From Chryseobacterium sp. ISL-6 (GTDB lineage: Bacteria; Bacteroidota; Bacteroidia; Flavobacteriales; Weeksellaceae), in assembly GCF_018613715.1 (NCBI RefSeq), contig NZ_JAGGPT010000010.1, positions 62,001 to 126,000 of the forward strand: a stretch of 64,000 nucleotides of DNA, written 5' to 3'. The position numbers and the translations under genes were made by a program. The notes under the pieces are model-generated. The model had not been told where the DNA came from. It made no database searches and was given only the letters and a program-made list of their open reading frames with translations. The stretch's first letter is position 1. Every line of letters begins with the position of its first letter. Positions 36,183 to 44,861 of this stretch are shown piece after piece.

Positions 36183-36309
36183 GCGTGAGGGATAGTAAGG
36201 GCGGCGAGGAACGAGCCGGTGCGAAATGAAATGAAGCACCGAAACGAAGTGAAGCCCTGCATAGCCCGACCGTTTTGTCCCGCTGTTAAAGCGGGACAAA
36301 CGGGCACGC
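36183..36309. repeat. GC-rich structured intergenic repeat element
   Basis: This 127-bp block is far richer in GC than its surroundings and folds as a multi-branched structure. GCGTG (36183-36187) pairs with CACGC (36305-36309). AGGGC (36198-36202) pairs with GCCCT (36254-36258), enclosing GGTGC/GCACC (36218-36222/36236-36240). An 11-bp perfect stem TTTGTCCCGCT/AGCGGGACAAA (36274-36284/36290-36300) closes a 5-nt loop. It resembles the GCGTGAGGGATAG...AGCCCGACC elements scattered in flavobacterial genomes. It has no open frame. It could be a REP-like mobile sequence or a structured RNA; the copy number is unknown here. Confidence 0.65.
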
Positions 36310-36325
36310 CCTAATATTTAAAAAA

Positions 36326-37855
36326 TTAAAAGAAACCTAATTTATTTTTGTTGTAAGAGATCAGCATATTTTTTGTCTGGCGATAGTGATCCAACATCAT
36401 TTTATGATTTTCTCTACCAATTCCCGATTGTTTATATCCTCCAAATGGCGCTCCTGCCGGATAAGAATGATATTGATTTACCCAAACTCTTCCTGCCTGA
36501 ATCTGACGTGGAATGTTATACAATTGATGGGCATCTCGCGTCCAAACTCCCGCTCCAAGGCCATAAATAGTATCATTCGCAATTTTTACAGCTTCTTCTT
36601 CATCCTTGAAAGTGGTGAAAGCCAAAACAGGTCCAAAGATTTCTTCCTGAAAGATTCTCATCCTGTTGTTTCCTTTGAAAATTGTGGGTTGGATATAATA
36701 TCCACTTTCTAAACCTTCGCCAACATTATTTACATCCCCACCCACAAGAATTTCTGCACCTTCTTCTTTTCCTAATTTAATATAGGATAAGATCTTATCT
36801 TTTTGAATCTGGGAAGCCTGAGCTCCCATCATTACTGTTTTATCCAAAGGATTCCCAACTTTAATAGCTTTTACTCTTTCAATTACTTTTTCAATAAATG
36901 CATCTGCAATATCTTCCTGAACCAATAATCTTGAAGGACATGTACATATTTCACCCTGATTAAGTGCAAAAAGAACCGCCCCTTCTATTGCTTTATCCAG
37001 GAATTCATCATCAGCAGCCATTACAGAACTGAAAAAGACATTCGGAGATTTCCCACCAAGTTCCAATGTAACAGGAATAATATTTTCTGTAGCATACTGC
37101 ATTACCAAACGACCCGTAGCTGTAGAACCTGTAAAGGCCGCTTTTGAAACTTTAGGATTTGTCACTAAAGCTCTTCCTAGTTCTGCACCAAAACCGTTTA
37201 CAATGTTTACAACACCCGCAGGTAATAGATCGCCAATAATTTCCATTAAAACCATAATAGAAATCGGGGTGCTTTCTGCAGGTTTTAAAACCACACAGTT
37301 TCCAGCAGCTAATGCCGGAGCCAATTTCCAAATAGCCATCAATAAAGGAAAGTTCCATGGAATGATCTGTGCGATTACTCCCAAAGGTTCATGAACGATA
37401 AGAGAAACGGTATCTTTATCCAGTTCATTGTGTGAACCTTCTTCAGCACGAACGACAGACGCAAAATAGCGGAAATGATCTACTGCAAGAGGTAAATCTG
37501 CTGCAAGAGTTTCTCTTACCGCTTTCCCATTGTCAATTGTTTCTACTATGGCAAGATATTCAAGATTCTGCTCTATTCTATCTGCAATTTTATTCAGCAT
37601 AATACTTCTCTCAGTAGACGAGGTATTTTTCCACGTTTGAAATGCTTTATGAGCAGCGTCTACAGCAAGCTCCAAATCTTCTTTGGAGGAATGGGCTGCC
37701 TGTGTGAAGTTTTTTCCATTAACCGGTGATACCACATCAAAATATTGTCCGTTAACCGGAGCTGTAAACTGACCGTTGATATAATTATCATATTTACTTT
37801 TGAACTCAGGCCACTGTAAAGTAGTTTCTGATTTTTGTTCTGTTATTGTGCTCAT
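36326..37855 (-). CDS. aldehyde dehydrogenase
   Basis: This is an NAD(P)-dependent aldehyde dehydrogenase of 509 residues. It has the IIPWNFPLLMAIWKLAPALA cofactor segment, the general base in TLELGGKSPN and the catalytic cysteine in QGEICTCPSR. Its C-terminus contains the typical WVNQYHSYPAGAPFGGYKQSG. It is closest to the acetaldehyde/ExaC-type group that pairs with DUF779. It oxidises aldehydes to acids in the cytosol. It is divergent from an AraC regulator 180 bp away, a likely aldehyde- or alcohol-responsive activator. Confidence 0.95.
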   Translation of the reverse strand: MSTITEQKSETTLQWPEFKSKYDNYINGQFTAPVNGQYFDVVSPVNGKNFTQAAHSSKEDLELAVDAAHKAFQTWKNTSSTERSIMLNKIADRIEQNLEYLAIVETIDNGKAVRETLAADLPLAVDHFRYFASVVRAEEGSHNELDKDTVSLIVHEPLGVIAQIIPWNFPLLMAIWKLAPALAAGNCVVLKPAESTPISIMVLMEIIGDLLPAGVVNIVNGFGAELGRALVTNPKVSKAAFTGSTATGRLVMQYATENIIPVTLELGGKSPNVFFSSVMAADDEFLDKAIEGAVLFALNQGEICTCPSRLLVQEDIADAFIEKVIERVKAIKVGNPLDKTVMMGAQASQIQKDKILSYIKLGKEEGAEILVGGDVNNVGEGLESGYYIQPTIFKGNNRMRIFQEEIFGPVLAFTTFKDEEEAVKIANDTIYGLGAGVWTRDAHQLYNIPRQIQAGRVWVNQYHSYPAGAPFGGYKQSGIGRENHKMMLDHYRQTKNMLISYNKNKLGFF

Positions 37856-37999
37856 ATTAGTATTTATTTTAATTTTTCTGTAAAGCCAAATTACACTTCC
37901 GAACCAACAACCAATAGCACAATCCTATAAAAAAACTTCAAAATAGTGCACGACCCGAATTTTATACTTTTTTAACAATACCCTCATTTTATATTTTCT

Positions 38000-38007
38000 T
38001 ATATTTG
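38000..38007 (+). promoter_or_regulatory. -7 promoter box of AraC gene
   Basis: TATATTTG matches TAnnTTTG, 29 nt upstream of the regulator's ATG at 38036. No good -33 TTG is seen. Confidence 0.45.
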
Positions 38008-38035
38008 ATAGAATGGGCCTTAAACATGTTTAGAA

Positions 38036-38959
38036 ATGAACAATAATAAATTTTTATTAAATACTCCTGAACTGAAAAAAGAAAATCAGCTGATGAGCCT
38101 AGTTGAAAATCAAACGAAATTCAATCTAAACAACTGTGAATTTAGCATCTATGAAACCCATAAAGCAGCCTTTGATGTAAAACTTCATTTTGACACCATT
38201 GCTTTTACGGCTATGTTGAGAGGAAAAAAACACATGAAGCTGGAAAACAAAACAGGCTATTTTGATTATTTTCCAGGGGAAAGTATATTAGTTGCTCCGG
38301 GAGAAACAATGGTTATTGATTTTCCTGAAGCGGATGAAACGCCCTCACAATGTATTTCTTTAAGTTTAAATCCTGATTTTATAGAAGATTCGCTCAATCA
38401 TTTAAATTATACTCTGCCTAAAGTAGATGAAACTTCCCAATGGAATATTCAATTGGACGAATATTTTCTTTTTAACAATAAATCTCTTGCGTCTGCTACC
38501 AACAACATTATGAGAATCGCCATGGATGATAATTCTCAAAAAGATATTATGGCGGACTTTGCTTTAAAAGAACTTTTGATACGACTCATGCAAACTCAAG
38601 CCAGAAGTATGGTGGAGAAAAATATTGCTAAAAATAAATCGAGGATAGGTTTTGCTGTAGATTATATCAAAAAAAATCTTCATCAGAAATTATCCATTGA
38701 CAGTATTGCAAAACTGGCTTATGTCAGCAAATCGAACTTTTTTAAAATGTTTAAAGATGAATTAGGGACTTCGCCCAATGATTTCATTCTTCAGGAACGA
38801 ATCAACAGAGCAAAAGAGTTACTGGCTGGTCAAAACAGTATTAAAGAGACCGCTTATCAAACTGGTTTTTCGGATACCAATTATTTTACAAGGGTATTTA
38901 AACAATTGGTGGGTGTGACACCTAAGAGCTATCAGAATAAGATTATTTTTTTTGATTAA
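38036..38959 (+). CDS. AraC family regulator, putative aldehyde dehydrogenase activator
   Basis: The protein has 307 residues. An N-terminal AraC-type cupin (about 20-190, FPGESILVAPGETMVIDFP) is followed by a double HTH (about 205-300: LSIDSIAKLAYVSKSNFFKM and TGFSDTNYFTRVFKQLVG). It is transcribed away from the aldehyde dehydrogenase gene across a shared 180-bp promoter region, a classical regulator/target arrangement. The inducer is not readable. Confidence 0.9.
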   Translation: MNNNKFLLNTPELKKENQLMSLVENQTKFNLNNCEFSIYETHKAAFDVKLHFDTIAFTAMLRGKKHMKLENKTGYFDYFPGESILVAPGETMVIDFPEADETPSQCISLSLNPDFIEDSLNHLNYTLPKVDETSQWNIQLDEYFLFNNKSLASATNNIMRIAMDDNSQKDIMADFALKELLIRLMQTQARSMVEKNIAKNKSRIGFAVDYIKKNLHQKLSIDSIAKLAYVSKSNFFKMFKDELGTSPNDFILQERINRAKELLAGQNSIKETAYQTGFSDTNYFTRVFKQLVGVTPKSYQNKIIFFD

Positions 38960-39008
38960 ATTAATAGCACTACTATCACTTCTTCTTTATCTTTTAGAAA
39001 TACGCTGT

Positions 39009-39944
39009 ATGAAACTTTTAAATATTACTGTCAGCCTATTACTTTTTTTAAGCAATATGTACAATTCTCAAACTTCCGGAAGAAAGTTTCAGATCTCCTC
39101 TGATTTACAGCAGATCTCTTTATGGCCAAAAAATAGAATACCCGATCAATCCGGTACAAGAGGAGCAGAAATAATAACCTATAAAGGATCACTTACCAAT
39201 ATATCTACACCAAGATTAATTGTCCATCGTCCTGAAAGCCCAAACGGCACAGCTATATTGGTCATCAGTGGCGGCGGGTATGCTCATATTGAATTAGGAA
39301 AAGAAAGTACTCCAACATCGAAATGGTTGCAGTCAGAAGGAATTACAGCTTTTGAACTTATTTATAGGCTACCACAAGAAGGTTGGAAGACTACTAATGT
39401 TCCTTTTGAGGATGCTCAAAGAGCCATGCGACTGATCAGAAGCTCGGCTAAAAACTATGAAATTGATCCTCACAAAATAGGAATTCTAGGGTTTTCAGCA
39501 GGAGGACATCTGGCTGGAATGATCGCAACACAGCCTAATAAAAAATTTTATACACCCATCGATGCTATAGATTCTCTATCCGCAAGACCAGATTTTGTAG
39601 GATTGATCTATCCGGTTATTTCAATGCTTCCACCCAATAATAAAACCCACGCTTTTAAAAGTATTCTTGGAACTAATCCTTCTATTTCTGAAGAAGTTGC
39701 ATTCTCAGTGGAAAGACAAGTGAATGCTCAGACTCCACCTACATTTTTAGCTCAGGCAATTGATGACCCTATTTCTCCTGTGGAGAATAGTACACTAATG
39801 AATAATGCCTTAAAGAAAGGAAATGTATCTGTTGAAATGCATTTGTTTCAGAATGGTGGGCATGGTTGGGGAATGGGGAAGAAAGGGAGTGAGGTGGCGG
39901 CGTGGTCGGGGCTTTTTAGGAGTTGGACTGAAGTTGGGAAATAA
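39009..39944 (+). CDS. exported alpha/beta hydrolase (BD-FAE/acetylxylan-esterase-like)
   Basis: The protein has 311 residues from the ATG at 39009, which gives a clean signal peptide (MKLLNITVSLLLFLSNMYN). The frame is open to 38952, overlapping the AraC gene, but that start would put 19 residues before the signal. The oxyanion region is ISGGGYAHIELGKE and the nucleophile elbow is GFSAGGHLAGM. The acid and base are in QAIDDPISP and NGGHGWGM. It resembles carbohydrate acetyl esterases that act outside the cytosol. The substrate is not certain. Confidence 0.85.
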   Translation: MKLLNITVSLLLFLSNMYNSQTSGRKFQISSDLQQISLWPKNRIPDQSGTRGAEIITYKGSLTNISTPRLIVHRPESPNGTAILVISGGGYAHIELGKESTPTSKWLQSEGITAFELIYRLPQEGWKTTNVPFEDAQRAMRLIRSSAKNYEIDPHKIGILGFSAGGHLAGMIATQPNKKFYTPIDAIDSLSARPDFVGLIYPVISMLPPNNKTHAFKSILGTNPSISEEVAFSVERQVNAQTPPTFLAQAIDDPISPVENSTLMNNALKKGNVSVEMHLFQNGGHGWGMGKKGSEVAAWSGLFRSWTEVGK

Positions 39945-39976
39945 TACTTTATTTCAAGTGTTTTAAAGAATTATTA

Positions 39977-40002
39977 AAAAACCAGTACAAAGCACTGGTT
40001 TT
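39977..40002. terminator. bidirectional terminator
   Basis: AAAACCAGT and ACTGGTTTT pair around a 7-nt loop, with A- and T-rich flanks between convergent genes. Confidence 0.8.
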
Positions 40003-40008
40003 AAACTT

Positions 40009-40398
40009 TTAATTAACATTTTTTTTCCTTTTAAAAATGAACTTTTTATTATCCTTTATAATAATCAAAGTGTCACTATTAGCTTTTTTTATAATTCTAA
40101 AAGGAAGATTAGTTTCTCTCCAATAAATAGGAAATTGATTATTTGAAAAAGTATTTGGAATTAAAATATTTTTATTATTTAAATCTTGAGTCTGATAAAT
40201 AAAATTATACTTTTTGTCTACATAATATTTCCCATCTATATTGAATTCATATCCAATATTATACAATCCTTCTCCACTCAATAGAGTATCAAAAGAATAA
40301 TCATTAAAATCACGGAGGCTTTTATCCTTTTTATCTGTACAACTAAAAGTGAGTAGAATGCATAAAACAACTACAATGATTGCATAATAATAATTCAT
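40009..40398 (-). CDS. hypothetical lipoprotein
   Basis: The protein has 129 residues with a hydrophobic signal and lipobox (LLTFSC), then a polar, aromatic-rich domain with several short beta-strands. No family is recognised. It starts 4 bp after the stop of a 41-codon frame on the same strand, so the two may be co-translated. Confidence 0.7.
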   Translation of the reverse strand: MNYYYAIIVVVLCILLTFSCTDKKDKSLRDFNDYSFDTLLSGEGLYNIGYEFNIDGKYYVDKKYNFIYQTQDLNNKNILIPNTFSNNQFPIYWRETNLPFRIIKKANSDTLIIIKDNKKFIFKRKKNVN

Positions 40399-40402
40399 AA
40401 TC

Positions 40403-40528
40403 TTATTTTTGTAATATTGACTTTAATTTAATAAATCTATCAGCTGACATTGTTCTGTTAAAATTAACATCTATATCGGGAACAGCGTCTATTTCAACAT
40501 TTACAGATAATACATAAATTTTAGCCAT
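40403..40528 (-). CDS. possible 41-aa small protein
   Basis: ATG (40528) to TAA encodes 41 residues beginning MAKIYVLSVNVEIDAVPDID. The composition is protein-like (alternating Val/Ile/Asp). The stop lies 4 bp before the lipoprotein ATG, a coupling distance. It could be a genuine small gene or the truncated remnant of a longer one. No homologue is recognised. Confidence 0.45.
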   Translation of the reverse strand: MAKIYVLSVNVEIDAVPDIDVNFNRTMSADRFIKLKSILQK

Positions 40529-40639
40529 CCTTTGAAACGTCCCGCACTAACTTAATCCTCTTTTTACAGGCACAATTGTATTCTGCATAAACAACACCTC
40601 TGAATAGAGATGTTTTTAATGAGTACTTTAAATAATAAC

Positions 40640-41968
40640 TTAGCTCTGATAGGTATAATATCTCGCTCCTTTCGATAATGGATTTTCAAGTTCAACTGAG
40701 TCTAATCCAAACCCTTTATAATTTTGATTAATGGATTGGTCCAATTGTTTTCTATGTAGTTTTTCATAGATTTCGAAATTAATTGGAGTTCTATTTTTCA
40801 AGCTTTCAAATAAATTCCATTTGGAAACAACTTTTGTCCAGTTTGCAGAAACCTTTCCTGTAAATACTTTAGATTTTGATCCACTTCCATAGCCTAGAAA
40901 TCCTATTTCTTTTCCTGTCAGATCTTCATCTTCATTATAAGAAGTTTGTAAAGCAGAGAGTAATGCCATAAAGATGGATGCTGTATACATATTTCCTATT
41001 TCGGAAGATGCACGTTGTGTCTTTTCAATTTTCTCATTGATGAATTGTAGATAACTTTCAGATTTGGCTACTGCCTTTTGGTCTTCCTGAGTTTCGTAGC
41101 TCAGGCCATTTTCTAAACTGTAAATTTCTGTAAACACCCTTTTACCATGAAATGCATAGGGAAGATGGAAGATCAAATACCTCCAGTCTGTATAAGGTTT
41201 ATCCTTGCCACTAATTTCTTTATAATGATGATAAGCTTCTCTGATCCGATCCTGATAACACTGATTAGAATACTGTCCATCAAAAACAGGTTCATCCATG
41301 AATATTTCTATCTTATCAGAAAAGGATTCCGGGGCATCTTTCAGATTTTCTTTTTTATAGTGACGTCTGGGTTTGAAAAAATCGAAAACACTTTCTGTGG
41401 CTACTCCCCATAGATTTTCAATTTCTAACAGATCCGGTTGGGAAGAAACTAATAAAGCTACCGCTCCTCCACCTTGCGTATATTCACCAGAAGAAGCCAA
41501 TTCATATTTTGCATAATCACTGGCAATAACAATTGCTTTTTTATCAGGGTTTACTCTTACAAAATCCAGAGAATTATGTAGTGCATCTACAGCGCCAACA
41601 CAAGCAAATGTCATATCAACCACATCGCAGTTGTTAAAACACCTTTCACCATAATCTTTTTCCAGCACTTTTTCAACCATCTGCATTGCGTAAGATGCTG
41701 TTGGCTTCGCAGCATCTAATGCACTTTCAGTTCCCAGATAAATTCTAGCTATATTTTTAGGGTCAAGATGGTAATCTCTTATTAATTTCAATAACGCCTC
41801 GGCGGCAAAAGTAGCTGCATCTTCATGAACATCAGGAAAGCCCATTTTATTTAATCCTAAACCTTTTTCTAATTTTGCAGGTTCAATTCCTCTTACTTCA
41901 GCTAAATCTTTTATTTCCAAATATAAAGAAGGTGCATAGTAACTCGCCGCTTCTATTCCAAAACTCAT
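40640..41968 (-). CDS. hydroxymethylglutaryl-CoA synthase family protein
   Basis: The protein has 442 residues from the ATG at 41968; a TTG three codons upstream is unlikely to be used. It has thiolase-fold HMG-CoA synthase features: the general base region YLGTESALDAAKP, the nucleophilic cysteine in DMTFACVGAVDAL and the His in IFHLPYAFHGKRVF. It condenses acetyl-CoA with acetoacetyl-CoA to HMG-CoA, the entry to mevalonate and isoprenoids, which Flavobacteriia use. A role in beta-branching of a polyketide is less likely, because no PKS gene is near. Confidence 0.9.
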   Translation of the reverse strand: MSFGIEAASYYAPSLYLEIKDLAEVRGIEPAKLEKGLGLNKMGFPDVHEDAATFAAEALLKLIRDYHLDPKNIARIYLGTESALDAAKPTASYAMQMVEKVLEKDYGERCFNNCDVVDMTFACVGAVDALHNSLDFVRVNPDKKAIVIASDYAKYELASSGEYTQGGGAVALLVSSQPDLLEIENLWGVATESVFDFFKPRRHYKKENLKDAPESFSDKIEIFMDEPVFDGQYSNQCYQDRIREAYHHYKEISGKDKPYTDWRYLIFHLPYAFHGKRVFTEIYSLENGLSYETQEDQKAVAKSESYLQFINEKIEKTQRASSEIGNMYTASIFMALLSALQTSYNEDEDLTGKEIGFLGYGSGSKSKVFTGKVSANWTKVVSKWNLFESLKNRTPINFEIYEKLHRKQLDQSINQNYKGFGLDSVELENPLSKGARYYTYQS

Positions 41969-42071
41969 AGTATTCAAATTTTATACGAATTTAAAAAAAA
42001 GCACCCGTTTTATTACTCTTATATTATCTTGTTTTTAAAAATCAACCACAATATTTCCGAAAACAAAAAAA

Positions 42072-42089
42072 ACACTTCACAATGGAAGT
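42072..42089 (-). terminator. terminator of aminopeptidase gene
   Basis: CACTTC and GAAGTG pair around six bases. Read on the minus strand the hairpin is followed by an eight-T run. Confidence 0.75.
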
Positions 42090-42116
42090 GCTTTTCTATT
42101 AGCTGGAATTACAAGT

Positions 42117-44627
42117 TTATTTATAATCTTCGATGCTTTTGTTTATGGCATCTATTTGCTTATTAATGCTTGCTGCATTTTGTGGGTTTTGCTTCAATAA
42201 TTCCATTTTTTTACTAAGACCATCTTTCAACATTTGAGAGATCATCATCTTAGCTTGAGGATTTTGAGCAACCTGACCTTTTGCCTGCCCCAACAATTTG
42301 GTAATGCTTTCTGTAGCTTTAAGATCATTTGAAGTCATGATCCAGTTGAAGCCGTCTTCTGCAGACTTTCCTAATTCCGGGTTCTGGAATTTAATAAATG
42401 GATAAAAAGCTGCAATAGGAGCAATATTAGCCATTTGAGAAGTTACTTTATTTTTGACCACAATAGGTAGCAACTGTGCCAATAAATCATCGGAAGCTCC
42501 TTTTAAATCAATCTTATCTGCTAATGTATTAACTTTAGAAGGATCAACAGTAACTAATGCTGATAGAGAGTTTCCTTTTACTGAGTTAGAAACAGCATTC
42601 ACTCCTTTTTCAAAAATCGGAATATATTTCTTATCCTTTGTTTTTGCTAAAGCAGCAACAGCAGCACCCTGCACTAAAGTTTTTGGATCATTGGTTGCCA
42701 ATTTTTCCACATCCGCAGCTAAAGCTTTTGATTGCTCAGGATTGGATAGATCCATTAATTCCAATGCTTTCATTCGTACCCTGAAGTAAGGATCTTTTAA
42801 AGCAGCAGACAATAACCTTGTTGCAGCCGGATTTTTACCAACCTGATCCTTAATTGCTTTCAATGCACTATATCTGCTCTTAAATTCTTTAGAGTTTGTG
42901 AATTGCATTAAATTCTGTTCAGGAGTTTTTGTCTCTGTAATCTCAGACACCAATACTCCATCAGCATTGATATTGATCAAATCAGGAGTTTTTGAAACAT
43001 CAAAATTAAATGTATTCTTACCTTCAGCATTTACCCAGACATTATATCTTTTAGGTTTTCCGTTATCATATACATCAAGAGCCAATGGGAATTCAAATAG
43101 TTGATCCTGGGTTTGGTTGATCACCAAAGTAACCTGCTTTTTAACAGGTTCAAATGTATAAGAATAGTTCAACTTTGGATTTCCGCTACCAAAATACCAC
43201 TGATTAAAAAACCAGTTCAAATCTTTTCCCGAAACTTTCTCAAAAGAAAGTCTTAGCTGATGTGCTTCCCCATTTTTATATTCATTGGTCTTCAGGTAAT
43301 CATTCATTCCGGCAAAGAATGCATCATCCCCTAAATAATTTCTCAACATGTGAAGGATTCCACCACCTTTCTGATAGGTTACAAGGTCAAAAACATCTTC
43401 ACGGGAATCATAATTAAATCGAACAAGATTTTTCTTAAAATCAGTAGGATTATGAATATACATATTCACATCGCTCATCTGATGATAATCTGCCTGATCT
43501 TTACCATATTTATATTCGTTCCATAAGTACTCTGAATAGTTGGCGAAAGATTCGTTTACTGTAAGATTACTCCAGCTTTCTGCTGTCACAAGATCTCCAA
43601 ACCAATGGTGGAATAATTCGTGAGCAATAGTATCTTCCCATTTATTCTCATCAATCAGCTGTCCCGGTTTTTGTAAGATATCACTTCCATGAAGTGTTGC
43701 CGTAGTATTTTCCATAGCTCCACTTACATAATCCCTCCCGGAAATCTGCGCATATTTTGCCCAAGGGTAATCATAACCCATTTTCTTAGAGAAAAACTCG
43801 ATCATCTCCGGAGTATTTCCGTAGATCTGTTTTGCATAAGGTTCATATTCCTTTTCTATGTAATAATCCACCGGAATATTTTTCCATTTGTCTTTTACGA
43901 TAGCATAATCTCCAACTCCCATAAAAAACAGATAAGTAGAATGTCTTTTATCCATAACCCAGTGATCCGTTCTCTGTCCATTTGATTCTTTCTGTGAGTC
44001 TTTTAAAATTCCATTGGAAAGGGTAACATATTTATCAGGAACGGTCATATAAATTTCCTGAGTGGTTTTCTGATTGGGTTTATCAATTGTTGGGAACCAA
44101 GCTGAAGAAGACTCGGTTTCACCCTGAGTCCAGATCTGAATTGGTTTATCAGGATCTTTTCCCTGGGCATTAATAAAATACAACCCTTTTGCATCATTAA
44201 TTGCTGCACTACCCTCTTGTTTTACTTCATTTGGGCGCGATGTATATTTAATATAAACCGTATAATCCTGATCCTTCTGGTATGTTTTATCTAAATTAAT
44301 AGTTAAAACATCATCTTTATATTCATATTTTAAAGGAGATCTTTTACCGTTGTTATCTAAAGCCACTTCATGAATCAGCATACTCTTAGCTTCCAGAACC
44401 AATTGATTTGTGGGATAAAAATAAGGTGAAGCAGTAAGCCACTCTTCACCACCCATCTGTTCTTTCTGATAATCAAAATTTACTTTAAGTTTGGTATGTT
44501 TTAGTTCCGTTACTTTAGTGTGTGTTGCTCTGTATACTTTTTCTCTTCCTGACATTTCAGTTTGTGCTGATACATGAGCAGAAAAGAAAATTCCTAATAA
44601 AGCAATCGATAAAATGGCCTTTTTCAT
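42117..44627 (-). CDS. M1 family zinc aminopeptidase
   Basis: The protein has 836 residues with a signal peptide (about 1-21, SAHVSAQ). The M1 core carries GAMEN (303-307) and the zinc site HELFH (His336, Glu337, His340), with the third ligand Glu359 in NESFANY. The last ~280 residues form helical HEAT-like repeats ending in a Lys/Asn-rich segment. It trims N-terminal residues of peptides in the periplasm or at the surface. Its ATG overlaps the stop of the preceding small gene (TAATG). Confidence 0.95.
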   Translation of the reverse strand: MKKAILSIALLGIFFSAHVSAQTEMSGREKVYRATHTKVTELKHTKLKVNFDYQKEQMGGEEWLTASPYFYPTNQLVLEAKSMLIHEVALDNNGKRSPLKYEYKDDVLTINLDKTYQKDQDYTVYIKYTSRPNEVKQEGSAAINDAKGLYFINAQGKDPDKPIQIWTQGETESSSAWFPTIDKPNQKTTQEIYMTVPDKYVTLSNGILKDSQKESNGQRTDHWVMDKRHSTYLFFMGVGDYAIVKDKWKNIPVDYYIEKEYEPYAKQIYGNTPEMIEFFSKKMGYDYPWAKYAQISGRDYVSGAMENTTATLHGSDILQKPGQLIDENKWEDTIAHELFHHWFGDLVTAESWSNLTVNESFANYSEYLWNEYKYGKDQADYHQMSDVNMYIHNPTDFKKNLVRFNYDSREDVFDLVTYQKGGGILHMLRNYLGDDAFFAGMNDYLKTNEYKNGEAHQLRLSFEKVSGKDLNWFFNQWYFGSGNPKLNYSYTFEPVKKQVTLVINQTQDQLFEFPLALDVYDNGKPKRYNVWVNAEGKNTFNFDVSKTPDLININADGVLVSEITETKTPEQNLMQFTNSKEFKSRYSALKAIKDQVGKNPAATRLLSAALKDPYFRVRMKALELMDLSNPEQSKALAADVEKLATNDPKTLVQGAAVAALAKTKDKKYIPIFEKGVNAVSNSVKGNSLSALVTVDPSKVNTLADKIDLKGASDDLLAQLLPIVVKNKVTSQMANIAPIAAFYPFIKFQNPELGKSAEDGFNWIMTSNDLKATESITKLLGQAKGQVAQNPQAKMMISQMLKDGLSKKMELLKQNPQNAASINKQIDAINKSIEDYK

Positions 44628-44857
44628 TATTTTTTAGAATTATTTTTAGTTATTATCTCGAAAATATCATTGACTAATGTTTCGTAATCCCCTTTTTTAA
44701 GCTGTTCTTTAGTTTTAGCAAAAGCTTTTTTAAGTTCACTTTCTGGGTTTTCTTCATCAATGATCTCTACTGAATCTACGCCCTTCAATTGAAGGATGGC
44801 ATTTTGTAATAGTTCGAGGTCTATTTTTTGATCTGTATTTATTTTTAAATATTTCAT
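44627..44857 (-). CDS. small acidic protein of unknown function
   Basis: The protein has 76 residues: a ferredoxin-like beta-alpha-beta start (MKYLKINTDQKIDLELLQNA, then LKGVDSVEII), then a charged helix. It could be an HMA-like or antitoxin-like fold; I cannot assign a family. It sits between a serine hydrolase (4 bp upstream) and the M1 peptidase (stop/start overlap), so it is translated as part of that operon. Confidence 0.65.
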   Translation of the reverse strand: MKYLKINTDQKIDLELLQNAILQLKGVDSVEIIDEENPESELKKAFAKTKEQLKKGDYETLVNDIFEIITKNNSKK

Positions 44858-44861
44858 TGTG

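Noticed and set aside
36183..36309. CRISPR array or insertion sequence
   Set aside because: No regular spaced repeats and no transposase frame; the internal symmetry is that of hairpins.
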